From an uncultured Lachnospiraceae bacterium (GTDB taxonomy: Bacteria > Bacillota > Clostridia > Lachnospirales > Lachnospiraceae), in the NCBI GenBank assembly GCA_934432885.1, contig CAKRYY010000016.1, positions 1 through 61,080 on the forward strand: a stretch of DNA of 61,080 nucleotides, given 5' to 3'. Below the pieces are notes generated by a model that searched no databases, had not been told where the DNA came from, and saw nothing but the letters and a program-made list of their open reading frames with translations. Position 1 is the stretch's first letter. Each line of letters opens with the position of its first letter. This document shows, piece after piece, positions 52,031 through 60,782 of this stretch. A program made the position numbers and the translations under genes.

Positions 52031-53212
52031 ATGAAACCATTGATATATCTGGATAATGCGGCAACGACAAAGACCGCAAAAGAGGTTGTAGACGCCATGC
52101 TTCCGTATTTCTCGGAATATTATGGAAATCCGAGTACGATCTATGGACTGGGAGCAAAAAGCAAGGAGGCTGTGACAGATGCCAGAGAGGCGATAGCGCA
52201 GTCGCTTGGTGCGCAGACAAATGAGATTTATTTTACTGCGGGCGGCTCTGAATCGGATAACTGGGCGCTGAAGGCGACGGCAGAAGCCTATGAGGGAAAA
52301 GGAAAGCATATCATTACTTCCAAAATAGAGCACCATGCAATTCTGCATACCTGTGAATACCTTGAAAAGCGCGGCTTTGAAATTACCTATATCGGCGTAG
52401 ATGAAAACGGTATTTTAAAGCTGGATGAGCTGCGGGCAGCAATTCGTCCGGACACGATTCTGATCAGTGTGATGTTTGCGAACAATGAAATTGGAACGAT
52501 ACAACCGATTCGTGAGATTGGTGAGATTGCAAAGGAGCACGGTATCCTGTTCCATACAGATGCAGTACAGGCTTATGGACAGCTTCCTATCAATGTGGAT
52601 GAATACCATATTGATATGCTCAGTGCGAGCGGTCACAAATTAAACGGTCCTAAGGGAATCGGTTTCCTCTATATTAGAAAGGGCGTAAAGATTCGTTCCT
52701 TTGTACACGGCGGCGGACAGGAGCGCAGCAGAAGGGCGGGTACGGAAAATGTTCCGGGTATCGTCGGACTTGGCGCTGCTGTAAAGCGGGCAGTACGTAT
52801 TATGGAAGAAAAGACTGCAAAGGAAATTGAACTTCGGGATGCTCTGATTGAGCGTATTTCCAAAGAGGTGCCTTATTGCCGCTTAAATGGAGACAGAACA
52901 AGACGTCTGCCGAATAATGTCAATTTCAGCTTCCGGTTTGTAGAGGGAGAATCCCTGCTGATCATGCTGGATATGGAAGGAATCTGTGCTTCCAGTGGTT
53001 CTGCCTGCACCTCGGGCTCTTTGGACCCTTCCCATGTACTGCTGGCAATCGGGCTGCCTCATGAGATTGCACATGGCTCATTGCGCCTGACGCTCAGTGA
53101 GGAGACTACGATGGAAGAGATTGATACAGTAGTGGAAGCGGTCAAAAAAATTGTAGAACGGCTCCGTTCCATGTCGCCGCTTTATGAGGATTTTCTGAAA
53201 AAACAAAAATAA
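52031..53212 (+). CDS. Cysteine desulfurase (NifS/IscS)
   Basis: PLP enzyme that takes sulfur from cysteine and passes it as persulfide to IscU and MnmA. The PLP lysine is K203 (SASGHKLNG), and the persulfide cysteine is C326 in the SGSACTSGS loop; HTDAVQA near 175 binds the cofactor. Length 393 aa. A GTG at 52019 is in frame, but AAGGAG at 52014-52019 precedes the ATG at 52031 by 11 nt. It heads an operon with the scaffold and tRNA thiolase genes. Confidence 0.95.
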   Translation: MKPLIYLDNAATTKTAKEVVDAMLPYFSEYYGNPSTIYGLGAKSKEAVTDAREAIAQSLGAQTNEIYFTAGGSESDNWALKATAEAYEGKGKHIITSKIEHHAILHTCEYLEKRGFEITYIGVDENGILKLDELRAAIRPDTILISVMFANNEIGTIQPIREIGEIAKEHGILFHTDAVQAYGQLPINVDEYHIDMLSASGHKLNGPKGIGFLYIRKGVKIRSFVHGGGQERSRRAGTENVPGIVGLGAAVKRAVRIMEEKTAKEIELRDALIERISKEVPYCRLNGDRTRRLPNNVNFSFRFVEGESLLIMLDMEGICASSGSACTSGSLDPSHVLLAIGLPHEIAHGSLRLTLSEETTMEEIDTVVEAVKKIVERLRSMSPLYEDFLKKQK

Positions 53213-53276
53213 TGTGCAGATAAGGGCTTGAAAAGAAAGCCTTCGGCAATTATGGTAATAGTTGGAGGAAAAAATT

Positions 53277-53720
53277 ATGTACAGTGAAAAAGTAATGGAT
53301 CATTTCCAGAATCCCAGAAATGTGGGAGAAATAGAAAATGCGAGCGGCGTTGGCACGGTAGGCAATGCAAAGTGCGGCGACATTATGCGTATCTATCTTG
53401 ATATTGATGAAAACCAGATAATAAGGGACGTAAAGTTTAAAACCTTTGGCTGTGGTGCGGCTGTAGCAACCTCCAGTATGGCGACGGAGCTTGTGAAGGG
53501 AAAGAGTATTCAGGAAGCGATGGAAATTACCAATAAGGCAGTTGCTGAGGCGCTTGATGGACTTCCACCCGTTAAGATGCACTGCTCTTTACTTGCTGAG
53601 GAAGCAATCCACGCGGCGCTTTGGGACTATGCAGAGAAAAATCATATTCAGATAGAAGGCCTGAAAAAACCAAAGTCAGACATTCATGAAGGTGAGGAAG
53701 CCGAAGAAGAGGAGTATTGA
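53277..53720 (+). CDS. Iron-sulfur cluster scaffold IscU/NifU N-terminal
   Basis: Scaffold on which Fe-S clusters are built from sulfur supplied by the upstream desulfurase. The three cluster-ligand cysteines are visible at C33 (KCGD), C59 (FGCG) and C103 (HCS). The protein has 147 aa with an acidic C-terminal tail (EGEEAEEEEY). GGAGG at 53264-53268 with 8-nt spacing sets the ATG at 53277; a TTG at 53262 is less likely. mnmA begins 4 nt after the stop. Confidence 0.95.
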   Translation: MYSEKVMDHFQNPRNVGEIENASGVGTVGNAKCGDIMRIYLDIDENQIIRDVKFKTFGCGAAVATSSMATELVKGKSIQEAMEITNKAVAEALDGLPPVKMHCSLLAEEAIHAALWDYAEKNHIQIEGLKKPKSDIHEGEEAEEEEY

Positions 53721-53724
53721 TCTG

Positions 53725-54813
53725 GTGGCACAGGAAAAGAAAAAAGTAGTGGTAGGCATGTCCGGCGGAGTGGATTCCTCCGTTGCGGCATGCCTTTTAA
53801 AAAATCAGGGCTATGATGTTATCGGTGTGACGATGCAGATATGGCAGGATGAGGATTCACAGCAGGTTGCAGAAAACGGTGGCTGTTGTGGACTTTCCGC
53901 AGTGGATGATGCGAGGCGGGTTGCACAGGTATTGGATATTCCTTATTATGTGATGAATTTCAAAACGGAATTTAAAAGCGCAGTCATGGATTATTTCACA
54001 GAGGAATATCTGCATGGCAGGACGCCGAATCCCTGCATTGCCTGTAACCGGTATGTAAAATGGGAAGCTTTATTAAATAGAAGCCTTGCGATTGGAGCGG
54101 ATTATATTGCAACAGGGCATTATGCAAGAGTGGAAAAGCTTGAAAACGGCAGGTTTGCGCTGCGGATGTCGCAGACGGCGTTAAAGGATCAGACCTACGC
54201 CCTTTATAATCTGACGCAGGAACAGCTTTCTCATACGCTGATGCCGGTTGGAGATTATACAAAGGATGAAATACGTGCGCTTGCACAAAGCTATGAACTC
54301 CCGGTGGCTCATAAGCCGGACAGCCAGGAAATCTGCTTTATCCCGGACCATGATTATGCGGCGTTTATTGACAGGGAGGCTGGGGGATTGGTACCGCCGC
54401 CCGGTAATTTTGTAACTGCACAGGGAGAAATTTTAGGCAGGCATAAGGGAATTACACATTATACAGTCGGGCAGAGAAAGGGACTGAACCTTGCAATGGG
54501 ACATCCTGTTTTTGTGACGCAGATCAGACCCAAGACAAATGAGGTTGTAATCGGAGAAGCAGAAGATGTGTTTACTGACCACCTGCTTTGCAATCAGGTG
54601 AATTATATGGCAAAGGAACGCTTTGAAGATGGTGAACGTTTTCTTGCAAAGGTGCGTTATGGGCATAAGGGAACCTATTGCCGTGTAGAAAATGGCAGTG
54701 ATGGAACGTTGAAGTGCTTTTTTGAAGAACCTGTCCGGGCAGTAACGCCGGGACAGGCTGTTGTCTTTTATCAGGATGAATATGTCGCGGGAGGCGGCGT
54801 TATCCTTCGGTAA
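53725..54813 (+). CDS. mnmA: tRNA-specific 2-thiouridylase MnmA
   Basis: Thiolates uridine 34 of Lys, Glu and Gln tRNAs with sulfur relayed from the desulfurase. The ATP-binding PP-loop GMSGGVDSS is near residue 11. The catalytic cysteine pair lies in NPCIACN (near 98) and QEICFIPD (near 195). The frame extends upstream into iscU, but GAGGAG at 53709-53714 leads to the GTG at 53725, giving 362 aa, the normal length. Being in the nifS-iscU operon, it links sulfur mobilisation to tRNA decoding. Confidence 0.95.
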   Translation: MAQEKKKVVVGMSGGVDSSVAACLLKNQGYDVIGVTMQIWQDEDSQQVAENGGCCGLSAVDDARRVAQVLDIPYYVMNFKTEFKSAVMDYFTEEYLHGRTPNPCIACNRYVKWEALLNRSLAIGADYIATGHYARVEKLENGRFALRMSQTALKDQTYALYNLTQEQLSHTLMPVGDYTKDEIRALAQSYELPVAHKPDSQEICFIPDHDYAAFIDREAGGLVPPPGNFVTAQGEILGRHKGITHYTVGQRKGLNLAMGHPVFVTQIRPKTNEVVIGEAEDVFTDHLLCNQVNYMAKERFEDGERFLAKVRYGHKGTYCRVENGSDGTLKCFFEEPVRAVTPGQAVVFYQDEYVAGGGVILR

Positions 54814-54828
54814 AGATAAAGAAGATAC

Positions 54829-55647
54829 TTATAGCTTATGATATTCGGGCAGCCGGTTCTGGAAGGTGGCATAGTATGAAAAGCCACATTCTTTCAGCAT
54901 ATCGGCTGCTTTTTCAAAGGAATAGGCAATATGGGCAGGCTCGTGTGCGTCACTGCCGACCGTAATGAGTTCGCCGCCCATTTCCCGATAGCGGCGGAGA
55001 ATACCCATGCAGGGGTTGGCTTCCTTAAGACCGTATTTGAGCCCGCCGGTATTTAATTCGATGCCCTTTTCATTTTCCAGAAGCAGAGAAAGGATTGCAT
55101 CGAAAATACCCCTGTATTTTTCATAGGTATATTCCCTGTCTTTATTTGGACCATAACGTACGACATAATCAAGATGACCGTACACGTCAAAGTTTTTAAA
55201 TTTTTTGATATTTTCCAGGATAGAGGAAAAATAGCTGCGGTAAGCCTCTTCCTCTGAGCGGTCTTCATAAAAGGTGGGATAATAAGGGTCCATACGCTCG
55301 CAGATATGTGAAGAGCCGATGACAAAGTCAAAATCATAGGACTTTACATAAACAGCCTGCTGGCGCATCAGATGAGGCTGCAGACCAAGCTCTATGCCAA
55401 AGCGTATATCAATCTGCTTTGCATATTTTTCTTTAAAACCGAGCAGGTCATATAAATAGGAATCCGTATTGACCAAAAAGAAATCGGCAGGAATATCCGG
55501 CGTAGGGGGATAATCAAAATCCTGATGCTCCGTGAAGCAGATCTGCTTAAGCCCAAGGCGGATTGCTTCCTTTATCATGTCCTCCATAGGAGTATCGCTG
55601 TCACCAGAAAAAGAAGAGTGCAGATGATAGTCCGCACAGATTGCCAT
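54829..55647 (-). CDS. PHP-domain histidinol phosphatase-like protein
   Basis: A 272-aa PHP-family phosphoesterase, closest in layout to HisK/HisJ histidinol phosphatase. The metal-binding HxH (DYHLHSSFSGD) is near residues 8-10. Further ligands are TEH near 40, the GHLDYV segment near 148, and SDAHEP near 230. ATG 55656 is in frame, but AAAGGA leads at 8-nt spacing to ATG 55647. No other his gene is nearby, so the substrate is uncertain. Confidence 0.82.
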   Translation of the reverse strand: MAICADYHLHSSFSGDSDTPMEDMIKEAIRLGLKQICFTEHQDFDYPPTPDIPADFFLVNTDSYLYDLLGFKEKYAKQIDIRFGIELGLQPHLMRQQAVYVKSYDFDFVIGSSHICERMDPYYPTFYEDRSEEEAYRSYFSSILENIKKFKNFDVYGHLDYVVRYGPNKDREYTYEKYRGIFDAILSLLLENEKGIELNTGGLKYGLKEANPCMGILRRYREMGGELITVGSDAHEPAHIAYSFEKAADMLKECGFSYYATFQNRLPEYHKL

Positions 55648-55759
55648 AAAAACCATCCTTTCTAATAGAAACTATAGGAACAGTATAGGGGATGGGCGGA
55701 AAAAAAGCAAAGAAATCGTGAGGCGCGTGTAAAAAATATAATATTTTTTTATTTACATC

Positions 55760-55818
55760 TTGATATTTTGGGACAAATTAGGTAGAATGATTGTGCTGAC
55801 AAAATTTTGACAATCATT
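55760..55818 (+). promoter_or_regulatory. gap promoter with inverted repeat
   Basis: TTGATA (55760-55765), 17 bp and TAGAAT (55783-55788). A 9-bp inverted repeat AATGATTGT (55786-55794) / ACAATCATT (55810-55818) starts in the -10 and spans the +1, with CAAAATTTTG between its arms. It may be an operator controlling glycolytic expression. Confidence 0.65.
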
Positions 55819-55878
55819 TGACCATTTGGCGGATGGTGTCGAAAGATATAAAATTTCAATTTCTAGGAGGAATCAAAA

Positions 55879-56907
55879 ATGGCAGTTAAAGTAGCAATCA
55901 ATGGTTTTGGCCGTATTGGTCGTCTTGCATTCAGACAGATGTTTGGTGCGGAAGGATATGAAGTTGTAGCAATCAACGATTTAACAACACCTTCCATGTT
56001 AGCACACTTATTAAAGTATGACTCTTCTCAGGGCAGATACGTTGCAATCGGCGAAGAGGATCAGGTTACAGCAGATGACGAAGCTGGTACAATCACAGTT
56101 AAGGGCAAAACAATCAAGATTTACAAAGAGCCGGATGCGAACAACTGCCCTTGGGGTGAAATCGGCGTAGACGTAGTTCTGGAGTGCTCCGGTTTCTATA
56201 CATCTAAAGCAAAAGCACAGGCTCATATCAATGCTGGTGCTAAGAAGGTTGTTATTTCCGCTCCTGCTGGAAACGACCTTAAGACAATCGTTTACAATGT
56301 AAACCATGAGACATTAACAAAGGATGATCAGATTATTTCTGCAGCTTCCTGTACAACAAACTGCTTAGCTCCTATGGCAAAAGCATTAAATGACCTTGCT
56401 CCTATCGAGTCTGGTATCATGTGCACAATTCACGCTTACACAGGTGATCAGATGATTCTTGATGGACCTCAGAGAAAGGGCGACAAGAGAAGAAGCCGTG
56501 CGGGCGCTTGCAATATCGTTCCTAACTCCACAGGTGCTGCAAAGGCTATCGGTCTTGTAATTCCTGAATTAAACGGCAAGCTGATCGGTGCTGCTCAGCG
56601 TGTTCCTACCCCTACAGGTTCTTCTACACTGTTATTCGCAGTTGTTGATAAGGCAGTTACCAAAGAAGAAGTAAACGAAGCTATGAAAGCTCAGGCTACA
56701 GAGTCCTTCGGTTACAACACAGAAGAAATCGTTTCTTCCGATATTGTAGGAATGAGATTTGGTTCCTTATTCGATGCAACACAGACTATGGTAAGCCCTC
56801 TTCCGGATGGAAAGACACAGGTAGAAGTTGTTTCTTGGTATGACAACGAGAACTCCTACACAAGCCAGATGGTTCGTACAATCAAATACTTCGCTGAGTT
56901 AGGCTAA
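55879..56907 (+). CDS. gap: Glyceraldehyde-3-phosphate dehydrogenase, type I
   Basis: Glycolytic NAD-dependent dehydrogenase. It has an N-terminal Rossmann segment INGFGRIGR, catalytic cysteine C158 in SCTTNC, and the HAYTGDQ segment near 185. Length 342 aa. CTAGGAGG lies before the ATG at good spacing. Codon use differs sharply from most genes in the window (TTA for Leu, CCT for Pro, GCT/ACA), the usual sign of very high expression. It is first of the gap-pgk-tpiA group. Confidence 0.97.
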   Translation: MAVKVAINGFGRIGRLAFRQMFGAEGYEVVAINDLTTPSMLAHLLKYDSSQGRYVAIGEEDQVTADDEAGTITVKGKTIKIYKEPDANNCPWGEIGVDVVLECSGFYTSKAKAQAHINAGAKKVVISAPAGNDLKTIVYNVNHETLTKDDQIISAASCTTNCLAPMAKALNDLAPIESGIMCTIHAYTGDQMILDGPQRKGDKRRSRAGACNIVPNSTGAAKAIGLVIPELNGKLIGAAQRVPTPTGSSTLLFAVVDKAVTKEEVNEAMKAQATESFGYNTEEIVSSDIVGMRFGSLFDATQTMVSPLPDGKTQVEVVSWYDNENSYTSQMVRTIKYFAELG

Positions 56908-56944
56908 TTGCTGAAATCAGATAATAGATAAGTATTGAGCTTTC

Positions 56945-56974
56945 AGGTCCGGTCCTTGTGGACCGGACCTTTTT
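56945..56974 (+). terminator. Terminator of gap
   Basis: AGGTCCGGTCC and GGACCGGACCT form an 11-bp stem with a 4-nt loop, then five T. Confidence 0.95.
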
Positions 56975-56997
56975 GCTTTGCAGGTATTGTCCGTGCG

Positions 56998-57025
56998 AAG
57001 AGAGTTTGCAGGCAAATTCTCTCTT
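56998..57025. repeat. Hairpin related to the 44-kb repeat
   Basis: AAGAGAGTTTGC (56998-57009) pairs with GCAAATTCTCTCTT (57012-57025) apart from a two-base bulge. The arm AGAGAGTTTGC is identical to part of the element at 43930-44056, and GTGCG/GCGCG precedes both. Confidence 0.55.
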
Positions 57026-57057
57026 ATAAGTGAATTAAAAAAATGGAGGAAAGAAAC

Positions 57058-58281
57058 ATGGCATTAAACAAGAAATCTGTTGATGACATCAACGTAAAGG
57101 GAAAACGCGTTCTCGTAAGATGCGATTTTAACGTACCGCTGAAGAATGGCGAGATTACAGACGAGACCCGTATTGTAGCAGCGCTTCCCACAATCAATAA
57201 GCTGATTAAAGACGGCGGCAAGGTAATCCTTTGCTCCCATCTTGGAAAAGTAAAGAATGGCCCGAATGAAGGCGAATCCCTTGCACCTGTTGCAAAGAGA
57301 TTATCTGAGAAGCTTGGCAAGGAAGTTAACTTTGTTTCCGATTATCATGTAACCGGCGAAGCAGCTACTAAAGCAGTAGAGGCAATGCAGGAAGGTGATG
57401 TTGTACTTCTTCAGAATACACGTTTCCGTGGTGCAGAAGAAACAAAGAATGGTGAAGAATTCTCCAAAGAGCTGGCTGATCTGGCTGACGTATATGTATG
57501 CGACGCATTTGGTTCTTCTCACAGAGCACATGCTTCTGTTGCAGGCGTTACCAAGTTTATCTCCGCAAAGGGCGGCGAAAATGCAGTTGGCTATCTGATG
57601 CAGAAGGAAATCGACTTCCTTGGAAATGCAGTAGAGAATCCGGTAAGACCTTTTGTTGCAATTCTTGGTGGTGCAAAGGTTGCAGACAAGTTAAACGTAA
57701 TCAACAACCTGCTTGAGAAGTGCGATACACTGATTATCGGCGGTGGTATGGCATTTACCTTCTTAAAGGCTAAGGGCTATGAAATCGGAAAGTCTCTCGT
57801 TGATGATGAGAAGATTGATTACTGCAAGGAAATGATGGCTAAGGCTGAAAAGCTTGGCAAGAAGCTTTTACTTCCTATTGATACTACAATTGCAGCAGAG
57901 TTCCCGAACCCGATTGATGCAGAAATCGAAGTATCTGTAGTAGATGCTGACAAGATTCCTGCTGATATGGAAGGTCTTGATATCGGAACAAAGACAGCAG
58001 AGCTGTATGCAGACGCTGTTAAATCTGCAAAGACTGTTGTATGGAATGGACCGATGGGTGTATTCGAGAATCCTACCCTTGCAAAAGGAACCATTGCAGT
58101 TGCAAAGGCACTGGCTGAGACAGATGCAACTACCATCATCGGTGGCGGTGATTCTGCAGCAGCAGTAAATCAGCTTGGATTTGCTGATAAGATGAGCCAC
58201 ATTTCTACAGGCGGCGGCGCTTCTCTGGAATTCTTAGAGGGCAAGGAGCTTCCTGGTGTTATGGCTGCTGACGATAAATAG
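57058..58281 (+). CDS. pgk: Phosphoglycerate kinase
   Basis: Transfers the acyl phosphate of 1,3-bisphosphoglycerate to ADP. The N-terminal [11 protein letters not shown] signature is near residue 17, LGGAKVADK near 200 and the nucleotide-binding GGGDSAAA near 363. Length 407 aa is slightly long but normal for Clostridia. ATG 57043 is in frame, but GGAGG at 57045-57049 serves the ATG at 57058 (8-nt spacing). No clear promoter follows the gap terminator, so some read-through or a promoter within the repeat is likely. Confidence 0.97.
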   Translation: MALNKKSVDDINVKGKRVLVRCDFNVPLKNGEITDETRIVAALPTINKLIKDGGKVILCSHLGKVKNGPNEGESLAPVAKRLSEKLGKEVNFVSDYHVTGEAATKAVEAMQEGDVVLLQNTRFRGAEETKNGEEFSKELADLADVYVCDAFGSSHRAHASVAGVTKFISAKGGENAVGYLMQKEIDFLGNAVENPVRPFVAILGGAKVADKLNVINNLLEKCDTLIIGGGMAFTFLKAKGYEIGKSLVDDEKIDYCKEMMAKAEKLGKKLLLPIDTTIAAEFPNPIDAEIEVSVVDADKIPADMEGLDIGTKTAELYADAVKSAKTVVWNGPMGVFENPTLAKGTIAVAKALAETDATTIIGGGDSAAAVNQLGFADKMSHISTGGGASLEFLEGKELPGVMAADDK

Positions 58282-58283
58282 AG

Positions 58284-58332
58284 CACTTAGCGAGGTGTTT
58301 TCGAGCTTAGTGCGAATTTAGTCCGAAGACTG
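58284..58332. repeat. Imperfect inverted repeat between pgk and tpiA
   Basis: GCACTTAGC and GCTTAGTGC form an inverted repeat with one central mismatch around a short spacer, followed by a TAGTCCGAAGACT hairpin. No terminator T run follows. It may be a processing site, since pgk and tpiA appear co-transcribed, or another dispersed repeat. Confidence 0.4.
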
Positions 58333-58365
58333 ATATTATATTCATTTAAAAATAGGAGAAAAACA

Positions 58366-59115
58366 ATGGCAAGAAAGAAAATCGTAGCCGGAAACTGGAA
58401 GATGAACATGACTCCCAGCCAGGCAGTAGAATTGGTAAATAAGTTAAAACCGCTTGTAGTAAGCGATGATGTTGAAGTTGTATACTGCGTTCCTGCAATC
58501 GATATCGTACCGGTTGTAGAGGCTGTAAAGGGAACAAATGTAGCAGTAGGCGCTGAGAATATGTACTTCGAAGAGAAGGGCGCTTATACTGGAGAAATCT
58601 CCGCTGCAATGCTTGTAGATGCAGGTGTTAAATATGTTATCATCGGACATTCTGAGAGACGTGATTACTTCAAAGAGGATGACGTTTTACTGAATAAGAA
58701 AGTAAAGAAGGCTTTTGAAGCTGGTCTTACACCGATTCTTTGCTGTGGTGAAACACTGGAGCAGAGAGAGTCTGGCGTAACGCTTGACTGGATTAGATTA
58801 CAGATCAAATCTGACCTGCAGGGTATCACAGCAGAGCAGGTTGCAAGCATGGTAATCGCTTATGAGCCTATCTGGGCAATCGGTACAGGTAAGACTGCAA
58901 CAACCGAGCAGGCTCAGGAGGTTTGCAAGGCAATCCGTGAGACTATCGCAGAGATTTATGATGCAGCAACAGCAGATGCAGTTCGTATTCAGTATGGCGG
59001 CTCTGTAAATGCAGCAACAGCTCCTGAGCTGTTTGCACAGCCGGATATTGATGGCGGTCTTGTAGGCGGCGCTTCCCTCAAGGAAGATTTCGGAAAGATT
59101 GTAAACTATAAATAA
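58366..59115 (+). CDS. tpiA: Triosephosphate isomerase
   Basis: Interconverts dihydroxyacetone phosphate and glyceraldehyde 3-phosphate. The catalytic histidine is in IGHSERR (near 95) and the catalytic glutamate in [11 protein letters not shown] (near 167); NWKMN near residue 10 supplies the phosphate-binding lysine. Length 249 aa is normal. ATAGGAG precedes the ATG. It closes the gap-pgk-tpiA group, and a strong terminator follows; gpmI and eno, often next in Firmicutes, are absent here. Confidence 0.97.
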   Translation: MARKKIVAGNWKMNMTPSQAVELVNKLKPLVVSDDVEVVYCVPAIDIVPVVEAVKGTNVAVGAENMYFEEKGAYTGEISAAMLVDAGVKYVIIGHSERRDYFKEDDVLLNKKVKKAFEAGLTPILCCGETLEQRESGVTLDWIRLQIKSDLQGITAEQVASMVIAYEPIWAIGTGKTATTEQAQEVCKAIRETIAEIYDAATADAVRIQYGGSVNAATAPELFAQPDIDGGLVGGASLKEDFGKIVNYK

Positions 59116-59166
59116 TGTGGTTTGCTTTATAAGAAAGTGAGTCAGCATGCCTGACAATAGGGCATG

Positions 59167-59198
59167 AAAAAAGGAAGATGGTTTCATCTTCCTTTTTT
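59167..59198 (+). terminator. Terminator of tpiA
   Basis: A perfect 14-bp stem (AAAAAAGGAAGATG with its complement) closes a GTTT loop and ends in six T; it can also work on the minus strand. Confidence 0.95.
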
Positions 59199-59226
59199 CA
59201 TATGATACTTATGAGGGGGAGTATTT

Positions 59227-59274
59227 ATGAAGAACTTAATCGTAATGATTAAGGTTGTTGGTAGTCGAAGCTAA
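59227..59274 (+). other. 15-codon frame in a 370-bp gene-poor region
   Basis: GAGGGGGAG lies 6 nt before an ATG that opens a 15-codon frame with a hydrophobic start (MKNLIVMIKVV) and ends at 59274. The rest of 59116-59484 holds the tpiA terminator, AT-rich non-coding DNA and the next promoter. It may be a leader peptide, a gene remnant or chance. Confidence 0.25.
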
Positions 59275-59416
59275 TGCCATGTATACGCGCCTTACAAAAA
59301 CATTAACTTCATTTGATGATTTGATTATATCGTGGAATTATGTCTAAACCGTGTACGTTTTCTAAAAAGAAAAGAAAAAAATTCCAAATTAAAAATAAAC
59401 GTAATTTTTTCGCAGA

Positions 59417-59445
59417 TTGACAGAAAGGGATGGGTGTGATACTGT
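59417..59445 (+). promoter_or_regulatory. Promoter of the cysteine hydrolase gene
   Basis: Perfect TTGACA (59417-59422), 17 bp and TACTGT (59440-59445) with a TG upstream. Confidence 0.55.
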
Positions 59446-59484
59446 CAAATGGTATTCTGAAGTATCCGAAAAGGGGGAAATGGT

Positions 59485-60024
59485 ATGAGGAAAATACTGG
59501 TTGTGATTGATATGCAGAATGATTTCATCGATGGTTCGCTTGGAACGAAGGAAGCGGAAGCGATTGTAGATTCTGTGGTACATAAGATTGAGCAATATGA
59601 GACAAAGGATATTTATGCAACGCGTGATACACATCCGGAAAATTATCTGGAGACCAGTGAGGGAAAACATCTGCCGGTTATTCATTGCATAGAAGGCACA
59701 CCTGGCTGGGAGCTGAATGAAAAGATTGCGGATGCGCTTGGCGGTGCTGTCATTGTAAACAAGCCGACCTTTGGCAGCATCGTGCTTGCCGACCTTCTGC
59801 AGGAGGAGAATGATAAGGAAGAGCTTGCAATTGAGCTGGTAGGTCTTTGCACTGACATCTGCGTCGTATCCAATGCACTTCTGTTAAAGGCGGCTATGCC
59901 GGAAAACCAGATTAGCGTTGATGCCTCCTGCTGCGCCGGGGTAACGCCGGAAAGCCATGAAGCAGCGCTTCTGACAATGCAGATGTGTCAGATAGAAATT
60001 ACAAATCATGAGAGGGTGAGCTGA
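59485..60024 (+). CDS. Isochorismatase-fold cysteine hydrolase, nicotinamidase-like
   Basis: A 179-aa hydrolase of the isochorismatase superfamily. The catalytic aspartate is in VIDMQNDF (D9), the lysine near residue 93 (NKPTFGS) and the nucleophile cysteine in GLCTDICV (near 138). The segment RDTHPENY plus IHCIEGTPGWEL matches the Asp-His-His metal site of nicotinamidases, so NAD salvage (nicotinamide to nicotinate) is the best guess. AAAGGGGG lies before the ATG. Its 3' end overlaps the convergent YgjP-like gene by 19 nt. Confidence 0.85.
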   Translation: MRKILVVIDMQNDFIDGSLGTKEAEAIVDSVVHKIEQYETKDIYATRDTHPENYLETSEGKHLPVIHCIEGTPGWELNEKIADALGGAVIVNKPTFGSIVLADLLQEENDKEELAIELVGLCTDICVVSNALLLKAAMPENQISVDASCCAGVTPESHEAALLTMQMCQIEITNHERVS

Positions 60025-60617
60025 CTGCCATTTTCACGCAGCCATGCGCGCAGCTCTTTGTAATCTGGAAGAATCATTTCAACGGCGTTCCAGAACGCTT
60101 TGGAGTGATTCATTTCTTTTCTGTGGCATAGTTCATGTACAACGACGTAATCTAAAATCCGGGGTGGTGCAAGCATAAGTCTCCAGTTAAAATTGAGACC
60201 GCCGCGTGCAGAACAGCTTCCCCAGCGGGTCTTCTGGTCACGGATTGTAATGCTGGTATGCGTAACGCCCAGCAGCTTTTCATAGTAGGCTACCCGTGCA
60301 GGGAAATATTCCTTTGCAGCCTTCCGATAACGTTCTTCCAGAGACTTCCTCTGGGCATCGGTCAGTGTGGAGGCTTTTTTGCGGGCATTTGCAGCCTGCC
60401 ATTTATGATATTTTTCTGTAATCCAGTCTGTCTTTTGCTCCATGAGACGGAAAGCTCCCTGATAGGAGAGCCATAGTGGAATTTTGATAAGCAGACTGCC
60501 ATCCGGCTGTAGAGAAAGTGACCAGGTTTTCCGCCTGCTTTTCTGAATTTTATAGGGAATAGCGAGGGATTTATCAGAAGCTGGATAATATCTGCCCTCG
60601 GATATATTTCTACTCAT
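60006..60617 (-). CDS. YgjP-like zinc metallopeptidase (DUF45)
   Basis: A 203-aa cytosolic protein of the YgjP/DUF45 (M48-related) family. The HELCH zinc motif is near residue 160 (VVHELCHRKEMNHS, with the third ligand His downstream), preceded by the family segment KTRWGSCS near 128. The natural substrate is unknown. AGGAGG with 6-nt spacing supports the start. Its 3' end overlaps the convergent hydrolase gene by 19 nt. Confidence 0.87.
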   Translation of the reverse strand: MSRNISEGRYYPASDKSLAIPYKIQKSRRKTWSLSLQPDGSLLIKIPLWLSYQGAFRLMEQKTDWITEKYHKWQAANARKKASTLTDAQRKSLEERYRKAAKEYFPARVAYYEKLLGVTHTSITIRDQKTRWGSCSARGGLNFNWRLMLAPPRILDYVVVHELCHRKEMNHSKAFWNAVEMILPDYKELRAWLRENGSQLTLS

Positions 60618-60721
60618 AGACTGCCTCCTACGACTGGTATAAGCATATCATAGTTTGCTTATCGTAGGCTAGCAGGATTTTGGAAAATGAAAAGTGGATG
60701 CAATGCAGGCAGACTTATCAC

Positions 60722-60751
60722 TTGCCAGGGGAGGCACTGGCATACTATAAT
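60722..60751 (+). promoter_or_regulatory. Promoter of the chromate transporter gene
   Basis: TTGCCA (60722-60727), an 18-bp spacer and perfect TATAAT (60746-60751). The inverted repeat TGCCAG (60723-60728) / CTGGCA (60737-60742) overlaps the -35 and may be an operator. Confidence 0.6.
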
Positions 60752-60782
60752 GACACAATAGTAATATTTAAAGGGGTATGAA

